Assembly (NCBI GenBank): GCA_947174965.1
Contig: CAMWKY010000136.1
Coordinates: 1 to 6,150, forward strand
DNA from: an uncultured Ruminococcus sp.
GTDB taxonomy: Bacteria > Bacillota > Clostridia > Oscillospirales > Ruminococcaceae
Length of the DNA: 6,150 bases
Direction of reading: 5' to 3'
The position numbers and the translations under genes are program-made. This document shows positions 6,125-6,150 of this stretch, piece by piece (positions within the stretch are counted from its first letter, which is position 1; each line of letters opens with the position of its first letter). The notes beneath the pieces are model-generated. The model did not search any database, was not told where the DNA came from, and saw nothing but the letters and a program-made list of their open reading frames with translations.

Positions 6125-6130
6125 TATAAT
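6102..6130 (+). promoter_or_regulatory. Sigma-A promoter of a gene beyond the right edge
   Basis: TAGACA (6102-6107) and a perfect TATAAT (6125-6130) are separated by 17 bases, differing from the consensus -35 at one position. Transcription would begin near 6137, leaving only about 14 transcribed bases in the window and no start codon. It implies that the gene downstream of uvrC has its own promoter. Confidence 0.75.
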
Positions 6131-6150
6131 ATAAAATATATGATTACAAC

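Overview
The window is AT-rich, uses NTG starts behind strong AGGAGG-type ribosome binding sites, and encodes the two subunits of dipicolinate synthase. It therefore comes from a spore-forming Firmicute. The N-terminal prokaryotic RING-type zinc finger joined to a DUF2628-like membrane region, and the style of the lipoprotein, suggest a Ruminococcus-type member of the Oscillospiraceae/Ruminococcaceae. That assignment is inferred from gene content and codon habits, not from a marker gene.

There are six genes in three transcription units. On the minus strand, reading right to left, dpaA (2663-1824) and dpaB (1834-1241) overlap by 11 bases. They are preceded by a close match to a sigma-K promoter and followed by a hairpin terminator. 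Further along the same strand, a YitT-family membrane protein (1078-212, TTG start) has its own sigma-A-type promoter and terminator. On the plus strand, a sigma-A promoter with an extended -10 (TTGATT-17-TATAAT, 2761-2789) drives a tight three-gene operon: a RING-finger membrane protein (2832-3689), a lipoprotein (3703-4230) and uvrC (4239-6056). Gaps are 13 and 8 bases, and the ribosome binding sites overlap the preceding stop codons.

The spore unit should act late in the mother cell, where DpaA/DpaB make dipicolinic acid for the spore core. The divergent operon looks like a vegetative unit that pairs the nucleotide excision repair nuclease UvrC with two envelope proteins of unknown function. 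The lipoprotein ends in a domain whose residue pattern resembles the RNase-like C-termini of polymorphic toxins, and this is the most intriguing item in the window. At the right edge, a further strong promoter (6102-6130), overlaid by a 10-base direct repeat spaced 22 bases, points to another gene beyond the window.

No CRISPR array, tRNA, rRNA, insertion sequence or riboswitch was recognised. Bases 1-150 hold no gene that I can support.
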